This document shows positions 27,945-36,181 of a stretch of DNA of 64,000 nt, piece after piece (position 1 is the first letter of the stretch; every line of letters starts with the position of its first letter). The stretch is from Tumebacillus_A lipolyticus (lineage in GTDB: Bacteria; Bacillota; Bacilli; Tumebacillales; Tumebacillaceae). Both the position numbers and the translations under genes were made by a program. The notes beneath the pieces were generated by a model that saw nothing but the letters and a program-made list of their open reading frames with translations, had not been told where the DNA came from and made no database searches. The stretch lies in the NCBI RefSeq assembly GCF_042682745.1, contig NZ_JBHUIO010000002.1:186001-250000 (forward strand). Reading direction: 5' to 3'.

Positions 27945-29189
27945 GTGTCCGAAACGGCTAGTTTCTTCCGCAACCGATTCGTACAGGTAATCGTGTTGTC
28001 TGGGCTGTTTTTGCAAGTCGGCATCTGGGTGCGAAACTTTTCCGTGCTTCTGTATGTGATGGAGCAGACGAATGAAGACCCGTTTGCTGTCTCGATGATC
28101 TCGGTCGCCGAATTTGCACCGATTTTCCTGTTCTCGTTTATCGGTGGCGCTTTTGCCGACCGCTGGCGTCCGAAGCGGACGATGATCTGGTCAGACTTTC
28201 TCAGCGCTCTGTCCGTCTTTGCTGTGCTCGGCACGCTGATGACCGGGCATTGGCAAGCGATCTTTTTTGCTACGCTGGTGTCGGCAATCCTGTCGCAGTT
28301 CTCACAGCCGTCGATGTTGAAGCTGTTTAAACAGCATGTGCCAGAACATCAGATGCAGATGGGGATGGCGATGTTCCAAACGATGATGTCGATCTTCATG
28401 ATCATCGGTCCATTCCTTGGAACGGTCGTGTTTCAAAACTTTGGGATCAACGTGTCGATCGCCATCATGGGGATCGCCTTCCTGATCTCGGCAGCAGTGC
28501 TAACACTGATCCCTGCCGATAAGAAGGAAAAGGTGGAGAAAAGCGAGACGACCATCTTCACCGAGATGAAAGAGGGCTTCCGCTATGTGCTCGCCAAGCC
28601 AGTTCTGAAAATCCTCGGCGGCAACTTCGCTGCGGCAGGGCTCGCGCTTGGGATCATCCAGCCGCTGACCATCTTCCTCGTCACCGAGAATCTCGGGCTG
28701 CCGAAGGAGAATGTGCAATGGCTGATGATGACGTACGGCGCTGCCATGTTGCTCGGCGGCGGTTTGGTGATGGGCCTCTCCAAAAAGGTACCTCCCAACG
28801 CGCTGCTCGTCATCGGGATGGCTGCGGTGACGATCTCGACAGCGGTGATCGGTTGGTCGACCGATTTCACCTTGACGCTCGTCGCCGAGTTTTTTGCAGG
28901 TCTGTTCCTGCCTTGTATTCAGATCGGGATCAACACGATCATGCTCAAGACGACAGACGAAGCGTTTCTCGGTCGTGCCAACGGCATCCTAAACCCGCTG
29001 TTCATGGGAATGATGGTCGTCACGATGAGCCTTGCGGGCTGGTTGAAAGCTTCGTTTTCGCTCACGACCGCCTATGAAATCGCCGCTGCGCTGTTCTTCC
29101 TCGGCATGTTGCTTGCGCTTCCGCTGTTTAAGCTCGATCTCAAGTTGAGTGATGGCCAGCAGGAAACGCCTGTTCCAGCTGAGAAATAG
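27945..29189 (+). CDS. MFS transporter, DHA3-like, GTG start
   Basis: The 414-residue protein has about twelve membrane segments and an MFS loop of the form GGAFADRWRPKR between helices 2 and 3. A charged central loop (PADKKEKVEKSE) divides the two halves. It resembles drug and macrolide efflux proteins more than amino-acid permeases. The GTG start at 27945 has AAGGGAG ten bases upstream. It lies 77 bases after hutG with no terminator between, so it may be read from the hut promoter, but a role in histidine uptake is not supported by its family. The substrate is unknown. Confidence 0.85.
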   Translation: MSETASFFRNRFVQVIVLSGLFLQVGIWVRNFSVLLYVMEQTNEDPFAVSMISVAEFAPIFLFSFIGGAFADRWRPKRTMIWSDFLSALSVFAVLGTLMTGHWQAIFFATLVSAILSQFSQPSMLKLFKQHVPEHQMQMGMAMFQTMMSIFMIIGPFLGTVVFQNFGINVSIAIMGIAFLISAAVLTLIPADKKEKVEKSETTIFTEMKEGFRYVLAKPVLKILGGNFAAAGLALGIIQPLTIFLVTENLGLPKENVQWLMMTYGAAMLLGGGLVMGLSKKVPPNALLVIGMAAVTISTAVIGWSTDFTLTLVAEFFAGLFLPCIQIGINTIMLKTTDEAFLGRANGILNPLFMGMMVVTMSLAGWLKASFSLTTAYEIAAALFFLGMLLALPLFKLDLKLSDGQQETPVPAEK

Positions 29190-29248
29190 CATCGGGATTG
29201 AGCTGCTGTTCGAATCGGTTTGGAGCAGAACGTCTTAGATTCAAGAGG

Positions 29249-29287
29249 AAGAGGGCTGTGCGAACTGCACAGCCCTCTTTGTTTTTT
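29249..29287 (+). terminator. Intrinsic terminator after the hut/MFS unit
   Basis: GAGGGCTGTGC (29251-29261) pairs with GCACAGCCCTC (29267-29277) around a GAACT loop. Two further A-T pairs extend the stem and a T-rich tail follows. It lies about 60 bases after the MFS stop. Confidence 0.92.
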
Positions 29288-29395
29288 GTTGTGATCTAGC
29301 AGACGCCGTGAAAGGATCGAACGATCAGCGCCATTTCTTTTTTGAAACGATTGCGCATACCCTCTACTAATCGAAACAGTAGAGGAGGGAAGGGG

Positions 29396-29509
29396 ATGAG
29401 CCTCAATGATCCGGTCATCTGGACGGTCGTGGTGGGACTGGAGTTTGCCTTTGCGATCTTTCTTGTCGTGGCAACGTTCGAAGTTGTGCTTGCCTCCAAG
29501 CGGCGATAA
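29396..29509 (+). CDS. 37-residue single-pass membrane peptide
   Basis: The ATG at 29396 is preceded by a strong GAGGAGGGAAGGGG and opens a 37-codon frame ending TAA at 29507-29509. Residues 7-31 form one hydrophobic segment (VIWTVVVGLEFAFAIFLVV...) and the tail is SKRR. The gene is isolated between the terminator at 29249 and the one at 29535, as expected for a real short transcription unit. I recognise no family. It could be a small membrane regulator, a spore-envelope peptide or a toxin-like peptide. Confidence 0.55.
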   Translation: MSLNDPVIWTVVVGLEFAFAIFLVVATFEVVLASKRR

Positions 29510-29534
29510 ACCGCTCTGCAAAGCGGACAGTTGG

Positions 29535-29580
29535 CAAGATAGGAAAAGACCGCTCGCAGGAGCGGTCTTTTCCTATCTTG
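29535..29580. terminator. Bidirectional terminator between convergent genes
   Basis: A perfect 21-bp stem (29535-29555 with 29560-29580) around a GCAG loop carries an AAAAG/CTTTT segment inside the stem on each side. It lies between the small membrane peptide gene (plus) and the Spo0M-like gene (minus, stop at 29582) and can serve both. Confidence 0.9.
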
Positions 29581-29581
29581 A

Positions 29582-30547
29582 TCAATCATCCTCGCCAAAA
29601 AAGTCGCCAAGATCATCGATGATTCCGCCATCTGCCGTCTGCTCAGAATCGTCGTCGCCAAACAGCGCTTCACCGATTGCGTACCCGGCGATTCCTCCCG
29701 CAATGCCGCCGAGGAGCCCGCTGCCAGCACCGCCGCCGCGATGCTTGTGCTGTCCATGCGGATGAGCTTTGGGCAGCGTGGGATATCGGCTCGGATTCGG
29801 ATTGTTCAGCTCAGCTTCTAACGAGCGCCTGATCGTCTGCAAGGTGGCATCTGAGTCTTGCAAGCTTTGGTAGGAGAGAAAGAGCGTAAAGTGCGATTCA
29901 TCCAGATCGAGCTTGTCGGCCAAGGCGCCGAACAACCCTTTTGTTGTCTTGTCGAGCTCGATATGTAAGCGCACACCGTCTTCTTCGGCGAGATAGACGA
30001 CCGTCAGTTCGTCGATGCGCCCGGCAAACGGACCTGATTCTGAACCGGATAGCGGCGCGTACTCAAACTCCTGATAGCGGCCGTTGAAAACGCCCGAGTC
30101 GTGTTTGTCATAAAAGCCGAGCGCGTGAAAAGCGCCGATCGCAGTGGCGACCGGAAGGCTCGGTTGTACGTAAAACTGGTCAAAGTCGTGCTTGTCGATC
30201 GCCTCTGGGATATCGAGGCGTGTGTGATATGTATAACGCACATATTGGCTTGAGATCGGCAGCTCTGGGAGCTGGTGAGCGAAAGGATATTCAACCTGTT
30301 TTCCGCTCGGGACGTGCAGATCGCGAGCAACGGCGATCGTCTCGATCGTCGTGCGGGCCGTCTTATCCCCAAGACGAGCTTCTAAAATAAAATCGACATC
30401 GATCGCATCAATCTTTTGATCGACCGCACCGCCTTCGACCAAAATACGCCCCACGACCTTTTCTCCGATCCGACCGCTCGCATCCTCCAGGATCAGGTTG
30501 ACGCTTGCCGAACCGATTCCGATCTTCGATAGAAACTTCTTGAACAA
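29582..30547 (-). CDS. Sporulation-control protein, Spo0M family
   Basis: The 321-residue protein starts FKKFLSKIGIGSASVNLIL, the typical opening of Spo0M, an arrestin-like beta-sandwich protein that affects sporulation and cell-shape control in Bacillus. After about residue 265 it has a histidine- and glycine-rich tail (HPHGQHKHRGGG, then GLLGGIAGGIAGYAIGEALFG) and a strongly acidic end. That tail might associate with membrane or partners. The start is TTG at 30547 with GGGAGGGGG about eight bases upstream. It follows the germination operon by 84 bases on the same strand and ends at the bidirectional terminator. Confidence 0.88.
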   Translation of the reverse strand: MFKKFLSKIGIGSASVNLILEDASGRIGEKVVGRILVEGGAVDQKIDAIDVDFILEARLGDKTARTTIETIAVARDLHVPSGKQVEYPFAHQLPELPISSQYVRYTYHTRLDIPEAIDKHDFDQFYVQPSLPVATAIGAFHALGFYDKHDSGVFNGRYQEFEYAPLSGSESGPFAGRIDELTVVYLAEEDGVRLHIELDKTTKGLFGALADKLDLDESHFTLFLSYQSLQDSDATLQTIRRSLEAELNNPNPSRYPTLPKAHPHGQHKHRGGGAGSGLLGGIAGGIAGYAIGEALFGDDDSEQTADGGIIDDLGDFFGEDD

Positions 30548-30630
30548 TCAAATTCCCCCTCCCAAGTTTGCTTTCAGTATAGCTGATCGATGGGGGAAGC
30601 GACTACAGAGACATCAACAACTTGACGAAC

Positions 30631-31791
30631 TTATTGCTTAGCATCCATATGGACTTTTTTCCCGTAATGAATAAACTTGATTTCCACTTTGATTTCTGCA
30701 AGCGAATTTTCATCAAGGGGCAACTTTCCATTTTTTGATAACCTCTTCCAGTCCTTCGAATGTTTTCGATAGACCGTATCGGATAGATTGAGCACATCCG
30801 CATCGATTTTCAGACCAGCGCGATAAGTTCTGAGCACCTGAGCTTGAATCGTCTCTCTCACTTTTTTTCGAATCTCATCCTCTTCTGAGATCCCTTTCAA
30901 TTGGGTGAAATGACCGTTGAGCTTGAGATGAAGCGAAAATCGAACCTGATCCTGCTCAAAGATCGGGATAATTTTAATGGTCGGTTTTTTCACGACGACG
31001 CTGCTCACGCTGTTTTCGCTCAGCCGAATGGAGAGGGGGCTCCGCACCAGATTGCGATTGAGCCACAACAAGCCTCTCGCCTCCTCGCTTGACAGCATCC
31101 CCATCCACTTCCCGCGGTGCATGACCGAATAACCGTCAAACACGATCTCTTCGAAATATTTTTTCTGATCGAACCAACTTTTCTTGTCTACCTTAAGACT
31201 CGGAATGACCAGCGTATGCGACTCTTCCCGAAACAGGGCGACAAACTCATGCATGCGCTTGGGAAGGGCGGGAAAGGAACTCTGCTTGTTCATATCGATC
31301 GGATCGCCAAGCTTGGAGTAGACAGGGGAGGGGTCGACCGCAGCTGCCGCCGTGAAAAGTTTTTCTAGGCGAATGTTCGTCGTAAACACCCAAAACGTCG
31401 GTCGAAACTCCCCAAACCGCTGAAAGAGATCCCTGATTTCCTCAATCCCTTTCTTCGCGGCCGACTCGGTGAACACCAGCGTGCTCAAATGGCTCCAGTA
31501 CAACCGACGCTGAAGGGTATCATACAAGTTAAAGATGGCAACATTAAACGATTTGCCGCTCGCTTTGCCGACCCAGACCGGAACGTTCTCATTCTGTTGG
31601 CCGCCGACGTCAGTTTTGGCGATGTTGGTAAAATTGGCGATCTGCGCATAGATCGTGTATTGCCCGTCTCGGTAGTCCACTCCGAGCGCATGAATGTACG
31701 CCATATGCTCCAGCGTCTTAAAACTCCAACAGCCAGAAAGGGGCAGCGCAGCCAACAACAGCGCGAGGATCAGAAGATAGGAACGTCTCAT
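30631..31791 (-). CDS. Ger(x)C-family germinant receptor lipoprotein (C subunit)
   Basis: The 386-residue protein has a lipoprotein signal peptide ending in LPLSGCWSFKTLE, with the lipid-accepting Cys at about residue 21, and reads as a full-length GerAC/GerKC-type subunit. It would sit on the outer face of the spore inner membrane as part of the nutrient receptor. The ATG overlaps the stop of the A-subunit gene by four bases (ATGA) and has AGGGGGA upstream, so the genes are translationally coupled. Confidence 0.93.
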   Translation of the reverse strand: MRRSYLLILALLLAALPLSGCWSFKTLEHMAYIHALGVDYRDGQYTIYAQIANFTNIAKTDVGGQQNENVPVWVGKASGKSFNVAIFNLYDTLQRRLYWSHLSTLVFTESAAKKGIEEIRDLFQRFGEFRPTFWVFTTNIRLEKLFTAAAAVDPSPVYSKLGDPIDMNKQSSFPALPKRMHEFVALFREESHTLVIPSLKVDKKSWFDQKKYFEEIVFDGYSVMHRGKWMGMLSSEEARGLLWLNRNLVRSPLSIRLSENSVSSVVVKKPTIKIIPIFEQDQVRFSLHLKLNGHFTQLKGISEEDEIRKKVRETIQAQVLRTYRAGLKIDADVLNLSDTVYRKHSKDWKRLSKNGKLPLDENSLAEIKVEIKFIHYGKKVHMDAKQ

Positions 31792-33332
31792 TCCTGTTCC
31801 CCCTGACTGGAGTTATCTTTTAAGTTCAAAAAGCGAGGTCTCCGCTTCCTTTTCGACGCTGGTAAAAGAATGACCGACTGTAAGATGCTCTTCAAGTCGG
31901 GCGGAGAGATCGGGCTTAAATAGGGGATGCCGAAAGAGCGCATGTTCGCCAAGTAGATCAACAGGGTAACCATGGCGACAAAAAAGCCGAACAGCCCAAA
32001 AAAAGCGGCGACCATCATGATCAGCATGCGCATGATGCTGACAGCTCCAGCGAGCGATTGATTGATCAGCGTAAAGGTGGTCACTGCGGTGATACCGGCA
32101 ACGACGAGCAGGGAAGGGCTGGCGATTCCAGCGCGGATCGCCGCATCGCCGATGATCAGACCGCCGACGACCGCCAAAGTCTGTCCAACTTTGCTCGGCA
32201 AGCGAGCGCCTGCCTCTTGAAACAGTTCGAACAGCAACAGCATGATAAATGCTTCCAGCGGAATTGGCAGTGGAATTCCTTTGCGCGCGATCAAGAGCGT
32301 CGCAAGCAAGCTGAGCGGTATCTGATCCTGATGATAGCTTGTGATCGCCACGTAAAACCCGGGCAACAAGACGGCGACGACCAACCCGATCACCCGCAGA
32401 ATGCGCTCAAATGTGGCGAACACGTAACTGTTGTGTAAGTCCTCGGAAGCTTTTAACATCAGAAAAATATTGCAGGGTGCGATCAAAGCGATTGGGCTGG
32501 TGTCCACCATGATCGCGAATCTGCCTTTTAGCAGCGCATCGACCACATAGTCGGGACGGCCCGAATAGTCCATCTGAGGAAACATCGACAGCTTGGAGTT
32601 GACGATCTGCTCCTCGACCTGCGTGGAGCTGTAGACGGCGTCCACATCGATCTGATCGATTTTCGTTCGCACATCCTCGATGGTCTTCTCGTTGGCAATA
32701 TCCTCGATGTAGAGGAGGGCAACTCTCGTGTGGGATCGCTTGCCGAGAAAAAAGAACTCGGTCTGCAAAGAGTTTGTTTTCAAGCGCTTGCGAATCAGGG
32801 CGAGATTGTCGGTCAGCTCTTCGGTGAAGCCATCTCGCGGTCCTTTGATCGAGATTTCGGTCCGTGGCTCAGAAGGGTCTCGCTTCGGCGGTTTTGCGAT
32901 GTCGAGCAGGTAGACCGCTTGGACACCCTCGATCAGCACGACGAGCTTCCCCTCGAAGATCGGAGAGATGGTCGTCTCCATCCGATCCGTCTTGATCACC
33001 GAAAAATATTGCCACGCTTTCACGAGCAAATCAGGATCTACCGACTCGACGCTCAACGTCTGAAACAACTGCTTAATGCTCGGGATCACCTGTTGGTTGA
33101 GGCGCTCTTCATCGGCAAGCCCCTCGCAGTAGGCGAACAATAGGGAGCGTGGGGAAGTGCGACTCGGCAACTTGAGATGCTGCACAAACACCTCTTGGCA
33201 GTTGTGAAACGTTTGCCGAATCCACCGCTCATTTGCCTGAAAACTGTCCGATACTGGGGTGGAATGATCACCCGATTCGAGCTTCGGGTTGGACTGGTTC
33301 ACGCGATTCACCGCCCTTTTTCTTTTTGACAA
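31788..33332 (-). CDS. GerA-family germinant receptor A subunit
   Basis: The protein of up to 514 residues has the GerA layout: a hydrophilic N-terminal domain of about 280 residues, containing GPRDGFTEELTDNLALIRKR, then four to six membrane helices and a charged C terminus. It is part of the receptor in the spore inner membrane that senses nutrients and triggers germination. The longest frame begins with TTG at 33332, which has no ribosome binding site. GTG codons at 33311 and 33302 lie just downstream of AAAAAGGGCGG and are more likely starts. All choices overlap the end of the upstream B-subunit gene. Confidence 0.92.
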   Translation of the reverse strand: MSKRKRAVNRVNQSNPKLESGDHSTPVSDSFQANERWIRQTFHNCQEVFVQHLKLPSRTSPRSLLFAYCEGLADEERLNQQVIPSIKQLFQTLSVESVDPDLLVKAWQYFSVIKTDRMETTISPIFEGKLVVLIEGVQAVYLLDIAKPPKRDPSEPRTEISIKGPRDGFTEELTDNLALIRKRLKTNSLQTEFFFLGKRSHTRVALLYIEDIANEKTIEDVRTKIDQIDVDAVYSSTQVEEQIVNSKLSMFPQMDYSGRPDYVVDALLKGRFAIMVDTSPIALIAPCNIFLMLKASEDLHNSYVFATFERILRVIGLVVAVLLPGFYVAITSYHQDQIPLSLLATLLIARKGIPLPIPLEAFIMLLLFELFQEAGARLPSKVGQTLAVVGGLIIGDAAIRAGIASPSLLVVAGITAVTTFTLINQSLAGAVSIMRMLIMMVAAFFGLFGFFVAMVTLLIYLANMRSFGIPYLSPISPPDLKSILQSVILLPASKRKRRPRFLNLKDNSSQGEQE

Positions 33333-34392
33333 AACTGATCGCGAACAAGATCATCAGGACCGCGAAAGCTGCCCAAAAAGTGTAAGGCAGGAAGTAGTCA
33401 GATACGTAGGAAAGGAACTTTTCATCCTCGACCGGAATCAACAGGAGCAACAAAAGCAAGCTCATCACCAGATAGAGGGTGAGATTGCGCTTCTTTTTTG
33501 TTTTGATCTGCAGAATTTCCGGAATGAGATAGATCGTGATCGAAGCCCGAATGAAACTTCCGACCATCCATTGATAGATCGACAGAAAGTCAACATGCTC
33601 AAAATTATGCGAAAAAGAGACGATTCTCCATTCCTCAGAAGCGGTGTAGCGCAGTTCGCCCCCTTCATAGGGACCAAACTCTGCGATCGCGCCTGTCAGC
33701 GGGCCGAGCATCAGCATGACGGTAAACAGGGTGAGAAAAAAGAGCCAACCTTTTTTCACCTGACGCTTCAATCGCTGTTGAAAGAGCAGGAGCAAGATGA
33801 TGTCGAACATGCCCGCACCGGCAGGGACGAAGCCGTGGAGGACCGGGTTGATTCCATTTTCTAAGATCGGCAGAAGCAAGGCGTAGTTTTTGTTCGGGAT
33901 GTTCGCGCTCATCACAAAGAAGCCGAACACGATGACGAAAGGCAACAAAAGACCGTTGACGATCGCGATCGAACGGATGCCCGAACGCACCTGATAAAGG
34001 CAGATCAGACAGAAGATGATGGTCAAGATCGTTTTCGGAGTCAGATAGAGATACATCATGTACAGCCAAGTGGTCGAGTCCTGTATCGTAACATAGGCGG
34101 TGACAAACATCTGGCAGATGAACACTAGCGCCAAAAGACCGGCGAGAAAAGGCCCTGCCGTTTGTCGCACCCAGGCGAGAATGTGTACTTGACCACTTCT
34201 GCGCATGATCGTGTGTAGAACGGGAACACAGATCACGATCAGAATTCCAGCGAGCAATACGGAGATCCAAGCATCGCGGCCAGCGGTGCGCAACAGGACG
34301 GGAATCACGGTGACATGATCGTTGATTCCGACATACGAAATCAGGATCATGATCGCTTGGATGGTAGAAATTCGATCTTGTGCCTGTGTCAT
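33268..34392 (-). CDS. GerB-family germinant receptor permease subunit
   Basis: This protein of about 374 residues has ten hydrophobic segments of the APC-type spore germination permease family (GerAB/GerKB). It opens with TMTQAQDRISTIQAIMILIS and contains the helix YIQ-like region DSTTWLYMMYLYLTP. It is the likely ligand-binding subunit of the receptor. The ATG at 34392 has GGGTGAAAG upstream. A GTG at 34407 would add five residues without a ribosome binding site. It is the first gene of the operon, so the order is B-A-C instead of the usual A-B-C. The C terminus is highly basic. Confidence 0.92.
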   Translation of the reverse strand: MTQAQDRISTIQAIMILISYVGINDHVTVIPVLLRTAGRDAWISVLLAGILIVICVPVLHTIMRRSGQVHILAWVRQTAGPFLAGLLALVFICQMFVTAYVTIQDSTTWLYMMYLYLTPKTILTIIFCLICLYQVRSGIRSIAIVNGLLLPFVIVFGFFVMSANIPNKNYALLLPILENGINPVLHGFVPAGAGMFDIILLLLFQQRLKRQVKKGWLFFLTLFTVMLMLGPLTGAIAEFGPYEGGELRYTASEEWRIVSFSHNFEHVDFLSIYQWMVGSFIRASITIYLIPEILQIKTKKKRNLTLYLVMSLLLLLLLIPVEDEKFLSYVSDYFLPYTFWAAFAVLMILFAISFVKKKKGGESREPVQPEARIG

Positions 34393-34487
34393 AGTTCTTT
34401 CACCCACTGTTGTTTTTTCTAGGGTGTGCAGAAATTGCCAAACTCATGTCTGACGCGACGAGAAAAAACGACTCTGGAAAAACAAAA

Positions 34488-34524
34488 AAAAACTGACGCC
34501 GGCGTACTGCCGGCGTCAGTTTTT
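34488..34524. terminator. Terminator downstream of the DHA3 efflux gene
   Basis: ACTGACGCCGGC pairs with GCCGGCGTCAGT around a GTACT loop, flanked by an A run on the left and a T run on the right. It can therefore work on both strands. On the minus strand it ends the efflux gene (stop at 34569) and separates it from the germination operon. Confidence 0.92.
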
Positions 34525-34568
34525 TAATTTTGCTTGTCGAAAGCGGGGCAGCGATCGCTTTGATCCGC

Positions 34569-35876
34569 TCAGGAAGAGGTGGATTGACCGTTCGCGTCTG
34601 CAGCGGTCGTTTTGTCAACCGGCAAGAACAGACGAACTAAAATACCTGTCCCGATGATCAGCACCCCACCACATGCGATGATCGTTCCCACTCCGTACGC
34701 TTCGGCGAGTGGACCGACGATCAGCGCGGCGATCGGCAAGCAAGAGGTAGCAAGCGCTGTCCCCGCTGCATAGATCGCTGGCTGCTCGTTTGGCGGAACG
34801 GTAGTTTGGATCAGGACCATCTCCGGCACGTTGACCGCCGTTTCCACCATCCCGATGATTGCACAGCACAGGACGATCACCCAGATCAAGGAGGAAAACT
34901 CAAACACGGTCAAGGCGAGGCCCTGACAGAGCCCGGCAAAGATGAACAGTGCAAAGTAGCGCTTGATCTTCAGCTTGCTGAGCACGATTCCCATCAGCAG
35001 GGCGCCGACCATCAGGCTACCGCGCAAAAGCGACAGCGTGCCTGCATCGCCTTGCAGCTCTTCTGTCACATAGACGGCGAGCAAGGCGAGGAACGGTGCC
35101 ATGCCAAAATTGAGAAAGGTCGCATACACGTTGATCGCAAAGATCGTCTTGTGTTTGCGCAAGATCGTAAACCCAGAGAGCACTTCTTTCCAATAGCTCT
35201 TGATCTTCTCTGAGAAGGTGAGCTTCTCCTCTTCTTCCTGCTCGATCTGCTCGACCGATTCAGTAGGAGTAGGCGCTTCCACTTTGTTCGGGCGGAGGAA
35301 CAGCAGCAAAAGCCCGGAGATGAGGAATACGCCACTGGTCACGACCATCGTCGTGACGCTGGACAGCCAGTTGACCAATACCCCGGCACCGGCGAGCCCG
35401 ACGAGGAATACCACTTGGTTGGCGCTCGCCATAAATGCGTTCGCCTTCTGTACATGCGACCGCTCGACCAAGCGGGGCAGCAGCGCAACAGAGGCTGGAT
35501 TGTAAACAGAACCACAAGCAGATTGAATGAATCCGGCGACGAAAAACAGCCAGATCGGCAGAAAATCATAATAGTAACAGAGGGGAATCACCAACATGAT
35601 CAGAGCCCGGACTGCATCGGAGCCAAACATCCAAACGTTCAGGCGCCCTCGTGCGAGCAGTGGGCTGACAAATAGGCCCAACAGCATCTCCGGAATCAGC
35701 GTGACGAAAAAAAGGATCGACGTAGCGACCGCGCCACCACCAGATTCGAGCAACAACCAGACAAAAGAGATCGATGCAAAATTGTCGGCCAACACCTTAA
35801 ACACTCGAGAAGTAAGAAATAAATTAAACTTCGGCTGCCATATTCCTGCTCGCGGAGCAAGAGCTTCTTGGTTCAT
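34569..35876 (-). CDS. DHA3-type MFS efflux transporter, divergent from the giant NRPS
   Basis: The 435-residue protein has about twelve membrane helices and MFS signatures similar to macrolide-efflux (MefA-like) proteins. These include VFKVLADNFASISFVWLL at the start, GSVYNPASVALLPRLVERSH near residue 145, and an acidic central loop (ESVEQIEQEEEEK) between the halves. It starts at ATG 35876 with GAAAGGTGA upstream, has its own sigma-A promoter at 35941-35969, and is transcribed away from the giant NRPS. Position and family make self-resistance or export of the NRPS product a reasonable inference; the sequence does not prove it. Confidence 0.87.
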   Translation of the reverse strand: MNQEALAPRAGIWQPKFNLFLTSRVFKVLADNFASISFVWLLLESGGGAVATSILFFVTLIPEMLLGLFVSPLLARGRLNVWMFGSDAVRALIMLVIPLCYYYDFLPIWLFFVAGFIQSACGSVYNPASVALLPRLVERSHVQKANAFMASANQVVFLVGLAGAGVLVNWLSSVTTMVVTSGVFLISGLLLLFLRPNKVEAPTPTESVEQIEQEEEEKLTFSEKIKSYWKEVLSGFTILRKHKTIFAINVYATFLNFGMAPFLALLAVYVTEELQGDAGTLSLLRGSLMVGALLMGIVLSKLKIKRYFALFIFAGLCQGLALTVFEFSSLIWVIVLCCAIIGMVETAVNVPEMVLIQTTVPPNEQPAIYAAGTALATSCLPIAALIVGPLAEAYGVGTIIACGGVLIIGTGILVRLFLPVDKTTAADANGQSTSS

Positions 35877-35940
35877 GTGTGGTCACCTTTCTCACTGTCA
35901 GTATGTTCCAAATGTTCAACTTCCTGATACGCCATTTACT

Positions 35941-35969
35941 ATAATAGACTGTTACGTAATAATAGTCAA
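35941..35969 (-). promoter_or_regulatory. Sigma-A promoter of the divergent efflux gene
   Basis: Read on the minus strand, TTGACT (35969-35964) and TATTAT (35946-35941) are separated by exactly 17 bases. The efflux start codon lies about 65 bases downstream. The interval 35877-36181 between the efflux and NRPS genes otherwise holds only AT-rich sequence and the possible NRPS promoter. Confidence 0.7.
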
Positions 35970-36053
35970 ACTTCAGTAAATCCGACTGCAATATTAGATT
36001 TTATGTTTTTTGTGAACTCAATTAAAAATATAGATATGAAGAAAGGAGTGTAC

Positions 36054-36059
36054 TATAAT
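36054..36059 (+). promoter_or_regulatory. Possible -10 box of the giant NRPS promoter
   Basis: A perfect TATAAT lies within TACTATAATAG at 36051-36061. The -35 region (TAGATA, 17 bases upstream) is poor, so an activator may be needed. The same 11-mer occurs at 35937-35947 next to the efflux promoter. The predicted leader to the GTG start is about 115 bases. Confidence 0.4.
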
Positions 36060-36181
36060 AGGGTTATGAGCTAATCTCAAGAATGACTTATAGTCTATTG
36101 GATACTCTTTCAATAAGCTCGTTTTATTTATCTGAAATTAACGGAATTGGCAGTTTGTTATTCAGTCTAGGAGGGAATTAC

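Noticed and set aside
27945..29189. MFS protein as the histidine permease HutM
   Set aside because: It has MFS efflux-type signatures instead of the amino-acid permease sequence of HutM; only its position suggests a link.
34393..34487. Sigma-G type promoter ahead of the germination operon
   Set aside because: Only loose matches to the -10 consensus were visible with no matching -35 at the right spacing.
36083..36181. Upstream extension of the giant NRPS to an ATG at 36083
   Set aside because: The extra 33 residues have no C-domain character and no ribosome binding site, whereas GTG 36182 has a perfect AGGAGGG six bases upstream.
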